From positions 1 to 64,000 of the forward strand of contig CBFCZV010000014.1 in assembly GCA_965602855.1 (NCBI GenBank): DNA of 64,000 nt, given 5' to 3'. Below are positions 8,694-16,884 of this stretch, one piece after another; the stretch's first letter is position 1; the number at the start of each line of letters is the position of its first letter. The position numbers and the translations under genes are program-made. Source of the DNA: LH-M37 sp965602855 (GTDB lineage Bacteria; Pseudomonadota; Gammaproteobacteria; SZUA-229). The notes beneath the pieces were generated by a model. That model was not told the origin of the DNA, did not search any database, and saw only the letters and a list, made by a program, of their open reading frames with translations.

Positions 8694-11132
8694 ATGCCAT
8701 TATCAGAAACAGTTCTTATCATTATGGCCTTACTGGCGACGGGTATTGTTGCCTCGGGTTTATTTCGTAAACTGCCTATTCCTTACACCGTTATTCTTAT
8801 CGTCATTGGTATTGCGCTTGCTCGCCTGTCTGAATTATGGGCACCACTCGAACCACTGCAACATTTTCATTTAACACCTGATCTGGTGCTGTTTATTTTT
8901 CTGCCGGCGTTGATTTTTGAGTCAGGCTTAAATTTAAATGCACGACAACTGGTCAAGGATATTGCACCGGTTTTGACGTTGGCTGTACCTGCTTTGTTGA
9001 TTTCGACGGGGCTGGTTGGTGTCGGTTTGTGGCTGGTGTTGCCGATTGATTTGATGGTGGCTTTGTTATTTGGTGCGCTGATTTCTGCGACTGATCCAGT
9101 TGCGGTGATTTCTTTGTTCAAGGAATTGGGAACGCCTGAACGTTTGACCGTAATGGTTGAAGGCGAGTCTTTGTTAAATGATGCCACCGCGATTGTGGTG
9201 GTGACTATTTTACTGGGACTGTACGCCGCATCGCCCGCAAGTGGTCTGGATGTGGTGGGTACTGCGGTCGGTCAGTTCCTGATCGTGTTTTTTGGCGGCG
9301 CGCTGGTAGGTGCCGTGTTTGGTTTTATTATCAGCTGGATGATGACGCGTTTTGCACATGAGTCCAGTGCAGTGCTTATTTTGTCGCTGGTGCTGGCCTA
9401 TGTTTCTTTTGTGGTGGCTGAGCATGACCTACATGTCTCTGGTGTGATGGCGGTGGTGGCCTGTGCCATTGTCTTTGGTATTTTTGGTATGCCGAGATTA
9501 CCGCGGGAATCGGTTGAGCTGATGCACGAGACCTGGGAATTTATCGCGCACATCTGTAATACCCTGCTGTTTTTATTCGTCGGTATGCTGGTTGATTTTG
9601 GCAGTCTGATCGGTGATATCTGGTACATCCTGTTCGCGGTTATTCTGGTGCAGGCGAGTCGTGCCACGCTGGTTTACAGCTCGGTGCCATTGATAGAAAA
9701 AATATTTAAATTGCCACACGTAACTCTGGGTGAGCGACACATTATGTTCTGGGGTGGCCTCAAAGGTGGGCTGGCGATTGCGATTGTACTGTCACTGCCG
9801 GAAACTTTGCCGGGTCGTGAATTATTGATTCATCTGACGTTAGGTGTAGTTCTATTTACCATGCTGGTAAATGCACCCACTATTCGACCATTGATCCGCT
9901 CACTGGGTATCGACAAGTTAAGTGCCGATGAACTGGCTGAACTCAAGCGTGGCATCATTGGTGCAAAGTACGAAGTGGATCATATTCTGGATCGATTCAC
10001 TACTTCAGGCTTGCTGAGCAAGGCGGGGCATCACGCAGTCAAGGATGAAACCAACGGCATTCTGAACGAATGGATGCCGGAGGTGATTGGTGATGATGAA
10101 TTTAGGCATCAGCGTTTGAATGCACTCAATGCAGAAGAGCAGGAATTGGGTGATTTGTTCAAGGCGGGTGTGCTCAATCAATACTCCTATCTGGATTTAC
10201 GCAGTGAGATTTTGCGCAAGTATGATCATATTGTGACAGAACACCGTGCAGGTAAGATTGAAAGAGCAAGACGACGAGATAATATTTTTGTGCGTTTTGA
10301 AGATGCACTGGTAAAACGCCTGCGTGAAAAAGACTGGGCAGCAGGTTTTTTATCTCATTATCAGAACCGTCGTTTATCGAGTCATCTGATGCGCGACATT
10401 GCCCGCATTTTGATGGCGGAAGCAGCACTAAAAAATTTGCGCGATGACGAAAGCATAAGTGCTGAGCATCGAGAAAAGATAGAGCCGATTTATGAAAGGC
10501 AGCTTTCGTTCTTTCGTGAGCATATTTCTGATATTCGCAATTCCTTTCCTGAGTTTTTTGAACGTTTCGAAGCGCACCTGTGCTCCAGGTCAGCACTAGT
10601 TGCTGCTCTGCATGATATTGAAGAAATGCATCATAGTGGAAGCATCACCACCAAAGTTTTTGTTTATCTTGAAGAACGCATTCATAAAGCTCTTGACGAA
10701 ATCAGGCCGATTACCGAGCCGGTGCAGTCTTTAGAGCCAAGAGATTTAGTTGAGCTAGTGTCTCTGTTTTCAGGTTTGCCAGAAGAAGCACTGGATAAGA
10801 TTGTGCAGCGTGCAAAGCCGGTTAATTATCTTGAGGGTGATACCATTATTGGTACAGGTGAACACGGTGATGCGCTGTACGTGATTGCCCGTGGCAGAGT
10901 TGAGGCATTGTTACGCCATGATGATCAGGAAACAAAACTGGCTGAGCTGGGTGCCGGTGACTTTTTTGGTGAAATGGCGCTGTTGGGCGATAGTGTTCGT
11001 AAAGCTGATGTACGTGCCATAACTCCGTGTTCGTTATTACGTATTAATAGTAAAGACGTGATGGATGTGGCGCATCAGCATCCTGAGGTTTCTGAGCGGC
11101 TGGAGAAGGCTAAGGCTGAACGTTCTGTTTGA
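8694..11132 (+). CDS. CPA1-family Na+/H+ exchanger with C-terminal cyclic-nucleotide-binding domain
   Basis: An 812-residue exchanger. The first ~400 residues are a CPA1 transporter with about 12 helices; ISATDPVAVIS and GESLLNDATA are the ion-site signatures, and the ND pair is typical of electroneutral exchangers. A ~280-residue soluble helical region follows, then a cyclic-nucleotide-binding fold over roughly the last 120 residues (GDALYVIARGRVEALL, GAGDFFGEMALLGDSVRKA). This order resembles plant SOS1 exchangers. I chose the ATG at 8694, because GGAGGGAG at 8681-8688 is well spaced from it and falls inside the frame of the ATG at 8676. Exchange is probably gated by a cyclic nucleotide, though FGEMALLGDSVRKA departs from the strict cAMP consensus. 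Confidence 0.88.
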   Translation: MPLSETVLIIMALLATGIVASGLFRKLPIPYTVILIVIGIALARLSELWAPLEPLQHFHLTPDLVLFIFLPALIFESGLNLNARQLVKDIAPVLTLAVPALLISTGLVGVGLWLVLPIDLMVALLFGALISATDPVAVISLFKELGTPERLTVMVEGESLLNDATAIVVVTILLGLYAASPASGLDVVGTAVGQFLIVFFGGALVGAVFGFIISWMMTRFAHESSAVLILSLVLAYVSFVVAEHDLHVSGVMAVVACAIVFGIFGMPRLPRESVELMHETWEFIAHICNTLLFLFVGMLVDFGSLIGDIWYILFAVILVQASRATLVYSSVPLIEKIFKLPHVTLGERHIMFWGGLKGGLAIAIVLSLPETLPGRELLIHLTLGVVLFTMLVNAPTIRPLIRSLGIDKLSADELAELKRGIIGAKYEVDHILDRFTTSGLLSKAGHHAVKDETNGILNEWMPEVIGDDEFRHQRLNALNAEEQELGDLFKAGVLNQYSYLDLRSEILRKYDHIVTEHRAGKIERARRRDNIFVRFEDALVKRLREKDWAAGFLSHYQNRRLSSHLMRDIARILMAEAALKNLRDDESISAEHREKIEPIYERQLSFFREHISDIRNSFPEFFERFEAHLCSRSALVAALHDIEEMHHSGSITTKVFVYLEERIHKALDEIRPITEPVQSLEPRDLVELVSLFSGLPEEALDKIVQRAKPVNYLEGDTIIGTGEHGDALYVIARGRVEALLRHDDQETKLAELGAGDFFGEMALLGDSVRKADVRAITPCSLLRINSKDVMDVAHQHPEVSERLEKAKAERSV

Positions 11133-11144
11133 GTGAGTGCCGTG

Positions 11145-11180
11145 CTGCATAGATACGATTATCGTAGCGTATCTATGCAG
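11145..11180. terminator. 13-bp perfect inverted repeat between convergent genes
   Basis: CTGCATAGATACG (11145-11157) pairs perfectly with 11168-11180 around a 10-base loop that can itself pair in part. It sits between the stops of the exchanger and nod genes, the usual place for a shared terminator. No T-run follows on either strand, so it may act as an RNA 3' end stabiliser or a rho-assisted stop. Confidence 0.55.
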
Positions 11181-11191
11181 TATTGAAAAAC

Positions 11192-13555
11192 CTACCCCTT
11201 ATACTCAGCCCAGTCATTCTCCGCCGATTGTGTTTTCGCATCTATTTCAGGTTTTAGTTTGAACGCTCTTGTTAAGATGAACCATATCAATGAGAGGGTT
11301 CCAACAACAAAAACCAGGCCACCGATAGACCTGAAGTAGGTCAGTGTCTGGAACACTGAACCGGTTACCGTTTCCTGTGCTCTTGCCAGCCAGAAGCCAT
11401 CTTCTAATACGATGAAAAACTGATACAGCCCTACCGGGAACAGGTCGAGGAACATCATTAAGGCGACACCGATGTTTAGTGACCAGAATGCGACTTTTAT
11501 AATTCTGGGGTTCCAGCTTTCAGTAGTAAATAAATGCTGGCAACAGAACAATACACCAGCCAGTGCCACGTTACCTTTAACGCCAAACATGGCGGCGTGG
11601 GCATGGTTACCGGTCAGGTAGGTTGCGTGTTCAAAGTAGTTAACAATTGGCAGGTTGATCAATGAACCCAGTACGCCAGCACCGAAAATGTTCCAGAAAT
11701 TTACCGCGAGAATAAATAGCCATACGCCATCCATAATAAATTTTTGATCGTTGTTGGCGTGATTGACATAGGCGCCTCTGCCTTCTTTTCTCATTTGCCA
11801 TGCGTCCAGGGTTAATAACAACAATGGCAAAATCTGCAAAGTTGAAAATACACTGCCCAGTGCGATTACGCTGGTGGGTTTGGCGATCCAGTAAAAATTG
11901 TGAGCAACGCCGATGGTTGCGGTGATCAGGAATAATATGACAGCCAGATAAATCACTTTTTCTGCCATGGCCCGTGTGACTAATCCCATTTGAACCAGAA
12001 TGAAGCCGACGATAACGGTGGTGAATACTTCGAAGGTAACTTCCACCCACATGTGTACAACCATCCATCGCCAGAAATCAGCAATCGCCCAGTTGGAATC
12101 GATGGTGGCGAACAGTCCGAAGAACAGGAAGAACACCATAATGCCGCTGCCCCATAATAACCAGGCGGGAACAGACCAGAATGTTTTTCTGGTGATCCAT
12201 GGTTTAACGCCGCGATAGATAATAAGAATCCACAAAGCGAAACCAGCGAGTAATAACATCTGGAAGAAACGACCCAGTTCCATGAACTCCCAGCCCTGAC
12301 TACCAAACCAGTAAGCAGCAGCGCCGGTTAGTATGCCTGTTTGTCCCAGGTAGATACCAAAGACACCGCCGAAGCCAACAACAACACAGATAGCAAATAA
12401 CAGGTTGATCAAAAATCCCTGGCCTTTGGGAACGTCTGCCAGTCGAGGCAAAAAGAAAATGGTGTAGCCAACCCAGCACATGAAGAACCAGAATATTTGC
12501 AATAAGGTGTGGTAGCTTCTGAGTACATTAAAAGGTAATACCCCCGCTATTTCATGTGCGAATGGAGAAGCGAAATCCATGGCAGCAAGAATACCTGCCA
12601 ATACCTGAAATCCAAATAAAACAATCGCGAGTGCAAAAAATTTATAGGTTGCCCGTTGAGTTGGGCGAACATAACTTTTTTCAAGATCGGGTGTGGTTAA
12701 CAATTGCGTGCTCGCTTTCATGCTGAATGGAGATGAAGGCATGGATCTCATCTGTCCATACACATAAAGTACGACCATGATGCCCATCAGCAAAATAAAG
12801 ATCGAAATAAAACTCCACATCATCAATGTTGTTGGTGGTGTATTACCCGCGGCAGGATCATACGGCCAGTTTGAAGTGTAGCTATATTCATTACCGGGAC
12901 GGTCAGCAGCCGATACCCAGCTACCCCAGTAGAAAAAGGCGGCCAGTTCTTTTAACTGTTGTGGATCGTCAATGTAATTGATGGGGTGGAATGCTTCTGG
13001 AAAACTCTCATCGGTAAACATTCTGGTGTAGTAAGAATTTAAAAACTGCACACCATAAATTTGAGCGTCATTAATTACCGTTACATTGCTTGTTTCATCA
13101 AAAGTATTATTATGCAATTCATTTTGAATCTGTAATTCAATCGCACCTTGATCATAATCAGAAATATCAAACTGCCATTTCCTGAGTAGATCATGTTGTG
13201 TTACTGAACCCTGCTTAATCTGTTCCGCATAATAAGCCTTCATCGCAACCGTCATAGCGTGAAGTGATTGAGCGGTGAAGTCCGGGCCACGTTCCGCACC
13301 ATCACCCCAGAAAGAACCGTAGTTCATGATGCCCCGAAGGTGGAATGTCTCTTGACCCGCCATAATTTCTTCGGCAGAAATAATCATCTCACCATTAGCT
13401 GATTTAAAATCAGGAACAGGTGGTGCACCTGAATAAGTGGCTTCGCCCATAAACACAAGACCAGCGACTGAGATAATAGAGACTACCCAGAAATGCATGA
13501 ACCAGTATTTTTTATTTAGTAACAGGGCGGAGATACTATTTTTAAATTCATTCAT
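11192..13555 (-). CDS. nod: putative nitric oxide dismutase (Nod), qNor-related
   Basis: A 787-residue haem-copper superfamily protein with an N-terminal membrane anchor, a ~200-residue periplasmic domain and about 13 further helices. The qNor frame is clear: HMWVE (H501, E505), NHAHA (H651, H653) and RSYHTLLQIFW (H349). The functional residues differ from qNor. The FeB pair HH is H552-N553 (GVAHNFYWI), and the second catalytic Glu is Q574 (STLQILP). The quinol motif AHYxVE is AMDFAS (about 325-330), and the Asp of PGDxxF is G746. Offsets to Geobacillus qNor numbering are a constant 7 across H508, E512, H559, H560 and E581. As I recall, these changes mark the Nod enzymes of Methylomirabilis and strain HdN1, thought to convert 2 NO to N2 plus O2. 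There is no clear SD. A partial second copy lies at 15680-15985. Confidence 0.85.
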   Translation of the reverse strand: MNEFKNSISALLLNKKYWFMHFWVVSIISVAGLVFMGEATYSGAPPVPDFKSANGEMIISAEEIMAGQETFHLRGIMNYGSFWGDGAERGPDFTAQSLHAMTVAMKAYYAEQIKQGSVTQHDLLRKWQFDISDYDQGAIELQIQNELHNNTFDETSNVTVINDAQIYGVQFLNSYYTRMFTDESFPEAFHPINYIDDPQQLKELAAFFYWGSWVSAADRPGNEYSYTSNWPYDPAAGNTPPTTLMMWSFISIFILLMGIMVVLYVYGQMRSMPSSPFSMKASTQLLTTPDLEKSYVRPTQRATYKFFALAIVLFGFQVLAGILAAMDFASPFAHEIAGVLPFNVLRSYHTLLQIFWFFMCWVGYTIFFLPRLADVPKGQGFLINLLFAICVVVGFGGVFGIYLGQTGILTGAAAYWFGSQGWEFMELGRFFQMLLLAGFALWILIIYRGVKPWITRKTFWSVPAWLLWGSGIMVFFLFFGLFATIDSNWAIADFWRWMVVHMWVEVTFEVFTTVIVGFILVQMGLVTRAMAEKVIYLAVILFLITATIGVAHNFYWIAKPTSVIALGSVFSTLQILPLLLLTLDAWQMRKEGRGAYVNHANNDQKFIMDGVWLFILAVNFWNIFGAGVLGSLINLPIVNYFEHATYLTGNHAHAAMFGVKGNVALAGVLFCCQHLFTTESWNPRIIKVAFWSLNIGVALMMFLDLFPVGLYQFFIVLEDGFWLARAQETVTGSVFQTLTYFRSIGGLVFVVGTLSLIWFILTRAFKLKPEIDAKTQSAENDWAEYKG

Positions 13556-14113
13556 GCGTGTTTACTTTTTAAGATAAAAAGGGATGCGTAGATGTGAAGA
13601 ACTAGAATCTGTATAAATTGTTTTTGTTTTTTCACGCGCAGGAGTTTACTTGTAATTTAAAAAAACTGCACAATTATTGTTGTTATTGTATTGGGTCTAA
13701 TTGTTGTTTTGGTTTGTGTCTTTTAGAAATTTATTAAATATTTTTCATCAGGCACTTGGCTATAAAGCGCCAAATGAATATGAGATGATGAATATTGCTT
13801 AACTAGGTGTACGGGGAAATGGGAGTACCCCAGTCTGACCCCTTGGTTCTCCAAAAAAAGAAAATAACCGGTTATACAGGATAGATCCGTTCAAAAAATG
13901 GAGTGCAGAATATTAACGATCAATGGCGAGATAATTTTTAAATAAATCACCAGTGTATATCAATAATAACCGTCTGCACCAAATAAAACTTGTGATTAAG
14001 AAACGAATCAGGTGCTGATGATTCCCTATGTGTGGATATGGGTTTTACTGTTTGTTTGATGGAAACAAAAAAACACTGTATTATCTAATTCCCTTACATT
14101 AAGAGATTGAATT
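13556..14113. other. 558-bp AT-rich intergenic region upstream of nod
   Basis: It separates nod from a divergent membrane-protein gene and holds no open frame. The first 46 bases next to nod (to 13601) are identical to the leader of the second nod copy. A short palindrome TTGGC-N8-GCCAA lies at 13756-13773. A fragment reading AGTCTGACCCC near 13830 resembles the arm of the hairpin element at 15612. I searched for FNR/NNR (TTGAT-N4-ATCAA) and NorR (GTCA-N5-TGAC) sites and saw none. Promoters are likely here but cannot be placed. Confidence 0.6.
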
Positions 14114-14683
14114 ATGAAAAAACAAATCCTCTTTGCAGTAATCTTCGCAATTTCAGGTACAGCCCTGGCAGAAGAAGAAAAAGGCTGGACTGTGCTGCCG
14201 TATCAAAATAGCGATTTTGATCCACATTTTACCGTTGCTCTTGCTACGGGCATTATGAAGCCGATCGTACATGGTCCATCATCTGGTGCCGTAAATGGCC
14301 TGGTTTTGTCATTGAACTGTCCCTGGTTTCAACCACCTACGGGTACAATTCGTCAGGTTTTTAATTACAACATTTATGATGAAGATAATGTAGAAATCAA
14401 AATGTTTGAAATGAACCCGCGTTACTTCATTCCAATCAGCCCGTCTTTCCAAATAGGCTTTGGCCCAGGTGTAGGTTACGTGACGATAGAACCTGAAGTT
14501 GGTGCAACAGATCATGTGTTGAGTTTTCAAATAGGTGCTGATCTTGACTACCGTAATAAGAACCTGTTCGCTGGTCTTTCACTTCGTTATATGGGGACAC
14601 AAGATGCTAAATTCGGAGACAGCACGAATGAACGCGATGTAGACAACCTGGCTGTCCAGATGCGTGTTGGTTATAACTTCTAA
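14114..14683 (+). CDS. small outer-membrane beta-barrel-like protein
   Basis: A 189-residue protein with a signal peptide (about residues 1-19, ending GTALA). The rest alternates polar and apolar residues and ends with an aromatic (LAVQMRVGYNF), the usual outer-membrane barrel signature. Blocks such as FQIGFGPGVGYVTIE, ADLDYRNKNLFAGLSLRYMG and LAVQMRVGYNF look like strands of an OmpW- or OmpA-sized barrel. Function unknown. It lies between the complete and broken nod copies and is followed by two lipoprotein genes on the same strand, perhaps as one unit. Confidence 0.65.
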   Translation: MKKQILFAVIFAISGTALAEEEKGWTVLPYQNSDFDPHFTVALATGIMKPIVHGPSSGAVNGLVLSLNCPWFQPPTGTIRQVFNYNIYDEDNVEIKMFEMNPRYFIPISPSFQIGFGPGVGYVTIEPEVGATDHVLSFQIGADLDYRNKNLFAGLSLRYMGTQDAKFGDSTNERDVDNLAVQMRVGYNF

Positions 14684-14699
14684 GCTATACATTTATATA

Positions 14700-15065
14700 A
14701 TGATTGCTCGCGACCTACTCTCCAACACCAGCAAGACCATTGTGGCTTTGCTGGCGTTGGCGATGCTGTCTAGCTGTACACTGCATGCACCGTCACAACG
14801 CTATTACATAAAGTCGGGCGAGCCGGCTTCCATGTTAAGTGGTGAACTGAACGGCCTGTCCGGTGATATAAAAATCCAACTTGACGGCAAACAAGCACTA
14901 CAGGGTACATTTCAAAGTTTCACAGATACACTATTACTGCAAGATGACTATCAGGGTATAAATGTCCGTGCAGACTGCAAAATGATGTATTGCACCAATA
15001 GCATTGCCTGCTTTACCTATATCAATGAAAAGCCAGCAGCCTTGCTAGAATTTGGAAGACCATGA
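14700..15065 (+). CDS. small lipoprotein, unknown function
   Basis: A 121-residue protein with a hydrophobic N-terminus and a lipobox LSSC, so probably lipid-anchored. The start is taken at the ATG at 14700. A GTG at 14664 is in frame but overlaps the barrel gene and would add a poor leader. After the anchor comes a compact domain with several cysteines (DCKMMYCTNSIACF) that I do not recognise. It overlaps the next lipoprotein gene by four bases (ATGA), implying coupling. Confidence 0.6.
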   Translation: MIARDLLSNTSKTIVALLALAMLSSCTLHAPSQRYYIKSGEPASMLSGELNGLSGDIKIQLDGKQALQGTFQSFTDTLLLQDDYQGINVRADCKMMYCTNSIACFTYINEKPAALLEFGRP

Positions 15066-15388
15066 AAAACTTTCGATACATAAGTACTCTCGTACTGATA
15101 TTGCTGCTAAGTGCTTGTGGTAACGCACCAATAAGAGATGATATCAACTGGACTCATGCTGAGCATGATCAGATTAATTTCTATCTGGATGATGAGGCCT
15201 GTCTAAAGCAAGTCAATAGCACCCTGTTTGACTCGGCAGGAACCACTGATACTATTCCTACTCGAATACGTAAAAAACTTGACAGAATCTCAAATCAAGA
15301 CACCTCAAACAAAGTCTGCAAAAGCAACAATGACCGTAACATTCTCCATTATAACTGCATGATAAAAAAGGGCTGGTCAGCAGAATAA
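15062..15388 (+). CDS. small lipoprotein, unknown function
   Basis: A 108-residue protein with a signal sequence and lipobox LSAC, followed by GNAPIRDD. The mature part is polar with three cysteines (EACL, KVCK, YNCM) and no family I know. Its ATG overlaps the stop of the preceding lipoprotein gene. It is the last intact gene before the IS remnant and the broken nod copy. Confidence 0.6.
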   Translation: MKNFRYISTLVLILLLSACGNAPIRDDINWTHAEHDQINFYLDDEACLKQVNSTLFDSAGTTDTIPTRIRKKLDRISNQDTSNKVCKSNNDRNILHYNCMIKKGWSAE

Positions 15389-15496
15389 CGCTTCAAAACC
15401 AGATTGTGGATCAAGCGGATCAAGGGATGGGAAGAATGGGGTGCCCCCGCTTTTCTGTGCACTCAATAAAGAGGATAATTTCTCCAGGAGTGTACC

Positions 15497-15613
15497 ATGC
15501 AAAAACGACAAACATTTAGCAAAGAGTTTAAACAAGAAGCAGTTCGATTATTAGAAAGCGCAGATAAGCCTGTTGCTGATTTGGCAAGAGAACTGGGTAT
15601 AAGACGTAGCTAA
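15497..15613 (+). pseudogene. truncated IS3-family transposase OrfA
   Basis: From ATG 15497 the frame reads MQKRQTFSKEFKQEAVRLLE, then continues for 18 more residues to GIRRS and a stop. This is the start of the helix-turn-helix of an IS3-type OrfA, usually 90-100 residues with a Trp-rich second half. Here it ends after 38 residues exactly where the 77-bp hairpin element begins, which supplies the stop codon. OrfB and the far end of the IS are absent. An AGGAG precedes the ATG. Confidence 0.8.
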
Positions 15614-15688
15614 TATTTAGGGTCAGAGTAAATACTCATAGCTCAATTGAACAAAGATTAAATAGTTTTTACTCTGACCCTAAATATT
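15612..15688. repeat. 77-bp hairpin element with 21-bp perfect inverted repeats
   Basis: The arm AATATTTAGGGTCAGAGTAAA is at 15612-15632 and its exact reverse complement at 15668-15688, around 35 bases of AT-rich loop. The ends GGGTCAGAG/CTCTGACCC resemble the palindromes mobilised by REP-associated tyrosine transposases, but no such gene is in the window. It sits exactly between two broken genes: transposase OrfA ends at its left edge and the nod fragment at its right. A looser relative lies at 34096-34146. Confidence 0.8.
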
Positions 15689-15985
15689 CTGAAGTGATTC
15701 CGCCGTAAAGTCCGGGCCACGTTCCGCACCATCACCCCAGAAAGAATCGTAGTTCATTATTCCTCTAAGGTGGAACGTTTCCTGACCTGCCATAATCTCA
15801 TCAGCAGAAACATTGACTTTACCATCAGCAGATTTGAAATCAGGAACAGGTGGCGCTCCCGAATAAGTGGCTTCGCCCATAAACACAAGACCAGCGACTG
15901 AGATGATAGATACAATCCAGAAATGCATGAACCAGTATTTTTTATTTAGTAACAGGGCGGAGATACTATTTTTAAATTCATTCAT
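15680..15985 (-). pseudogene. 5' fragment of a second nod gene
   Basis: A 101-residue open frame matches residues 1-99 of the complete nod gene (about 82 identical), including MNEFKNSISALLLNKKYWFM and FWGDGAERGPDFTA. The homology stops at the 77-bp hairpin, which contributes the last two codons and the stop. Everything encoding the catalytic core is missing, so no enzyme can be made. Nucleotide changes are unevenly spread: none in the ~25 start-proximal codons, 32 in the next ~220 bases. G80 is Asp in this copy. Confidence 0.9.
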
Positions 15986-16031
15986 GCGTGTTTACTTTTT
16001 AAGATAAAAAGGGATGCGTAGATGTGAAGAA
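15691..16031 (-). repeat. 341-bp duplicated block, partner at 13261-13601
   Basis: This block aligns without gaps to 13261-13601 at a constant offset of 2430 bases with 32 mismatches (about 91% identity). The 121 bases covering the nod start codon, the first ~25 codons and the 46-base leader are identical. Identity ends abruptly at the hairpin on one side and after GATGTGAAGAA on the other. Pairing of the same-strand copies would delete 14114-15388. Confidence 0.9.
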
Positions 16032-16079
16032 AAGTCTGAGAACAAGTATTAATTGTTCTCAAGCCAGTTTACTGGTTGT

Positions 16080-16655
16080 TTAATCGCAGCGTGGGTCACC
16101 TCGCTGGGTCCAGCGAATTAGAAAATCAGGGATTGGCAGCGAGTCGCAGCCGTGATCATCCTCACAAATTAAATCCCATTGTGGTTTTGCTTTCTGATGG
16201 CAGTCAAAACAATTGCCGCCGAATTTATTGATGACCTGTGTGGTGCCGCGCACTTTTATTTTTGAGCCGGTTTCTGAAACTTCCAGTTCAAAAAATTCCC
16301 AGTCATTGGTTTTTGGGCTCCAGCCTTTATGATGTTTGATCATGACTTCGGTAGGAATTAATTGCACGATAGAGCCAGGTGGATATGTGGCGCCTTCTTT
16401 TGAATTTGCCGCTGTCAGGGTTTCGTCTAATTTTCCCAGAATGTTATCAGCAAAAAAACCACGTACAGACTGCATTTTTTTTAAACAGACAAAAGTGTCC
16501 TCTGTTATCGGAATGGCTTTGCTGGAATCTGTTATGTTTTGCTCAATCACAGGCTGTGTTCCATTATCGGCACCAACCGACATACAGCCTGCATAGCTTA
16601 GTGATAATAAATAAATTAATAACTTTGCCCTTTGTTTCAAAATATGACTAACCAT
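16080..16655 (-). CDS. lipoprotein with one c-type haem motif, possibly cytochrome P460-like
   Basis: A 191-residue exported protein. The leader ends in a lipobox-like YAGC, and a single CXXCH motif (CFDCHQ) lies near the C-terminus, so one covalent haem is expected outside the cytoplasmic membrane. The block NDWEFFELEV ahead of the haem motif and the Cys-rich tail (WDLICEDDHGC, GDPRC) recall P460-type proteins, which oxidise hydroxylamine or NO, but I hold that only loosely. The start is ATG 16655, because AAAGG is well spaced for it; ATG 16661 and GTG 16664 are also in frame. It points the same way as nod and lies just upstream of the broken nod copy. Confidence 0.6.
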   Translation of the reverse strand: MVSHILKQRAKLLIYLLSLSYAGCMSVGADNGTQPVIEQNITDSSKAIPITEDTFVCLKKMQSVRGFFADNILGKLDETLTAANSKEGATYPPGSIVQLIPTEVMIKHHKGWSPKTNDWEFFELEVSETGSKIKVRGTTQVINKFGGNCFDCHQKAKPQWDLICEDDHGCDSLPIPDFLIRWTQRGDPRCD

Positions 16656-16829
16656 AATCATCACCTTTTGCCTTTAACAGTGAGTCAGTTATCCGGGCAG
16701 GGAGATCATCACTGATTCTTTTCTGTCTCTGTTTTATGAGAGCGCCTGACTGAGATTGTTCTAATTGTACAAATGAGTTGCTCAGAGTGAAAGGATATTA
16801 TTAAAAAATGAGAGTTAGTTGCTTTGGCT

Positions 16830-16876
16830 TATAAATTAATGTATATATTAATAATTAATAAATACATTAATTTATA
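16830..16876. promoter_or_regulatory. perfect 15-bp palindrome, likely operator of the adjacent regulator
   Basis: TATAAATTAATGTAT (16830-16844) recurs as its exact reverse complement at 16862-16876, with a 17-bp AT-only spacer. It ends 8 bases before the regulator ATG, overlapping the likely promoter and ribosome site. Autoregulation by the HTH protein is the simplest reading. Confidence 0.65.
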
Positions 16877-16884
16877 GGTTGATT

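Noticed and set aside
11192..13555. Plain quinol-dependent nitric oxide reductase (norZ/qNor)
   Set aside because: The overall family fits, but the second FeB His, the second Glu and the quinol-site residues are all changed in the way known for Nod.
13556..13760. FNR/NNR or NorR binding site before nod
   Set aside because: I searched for TTGAT-N4-ATCAA and GTCA-N5-TGAC patterns and saw none.
15420..15613. Intact insertion sequence
   Set aside because: Only the first 38 codons of an IS3-type OrfA remain; OrfB and a right end are missing.
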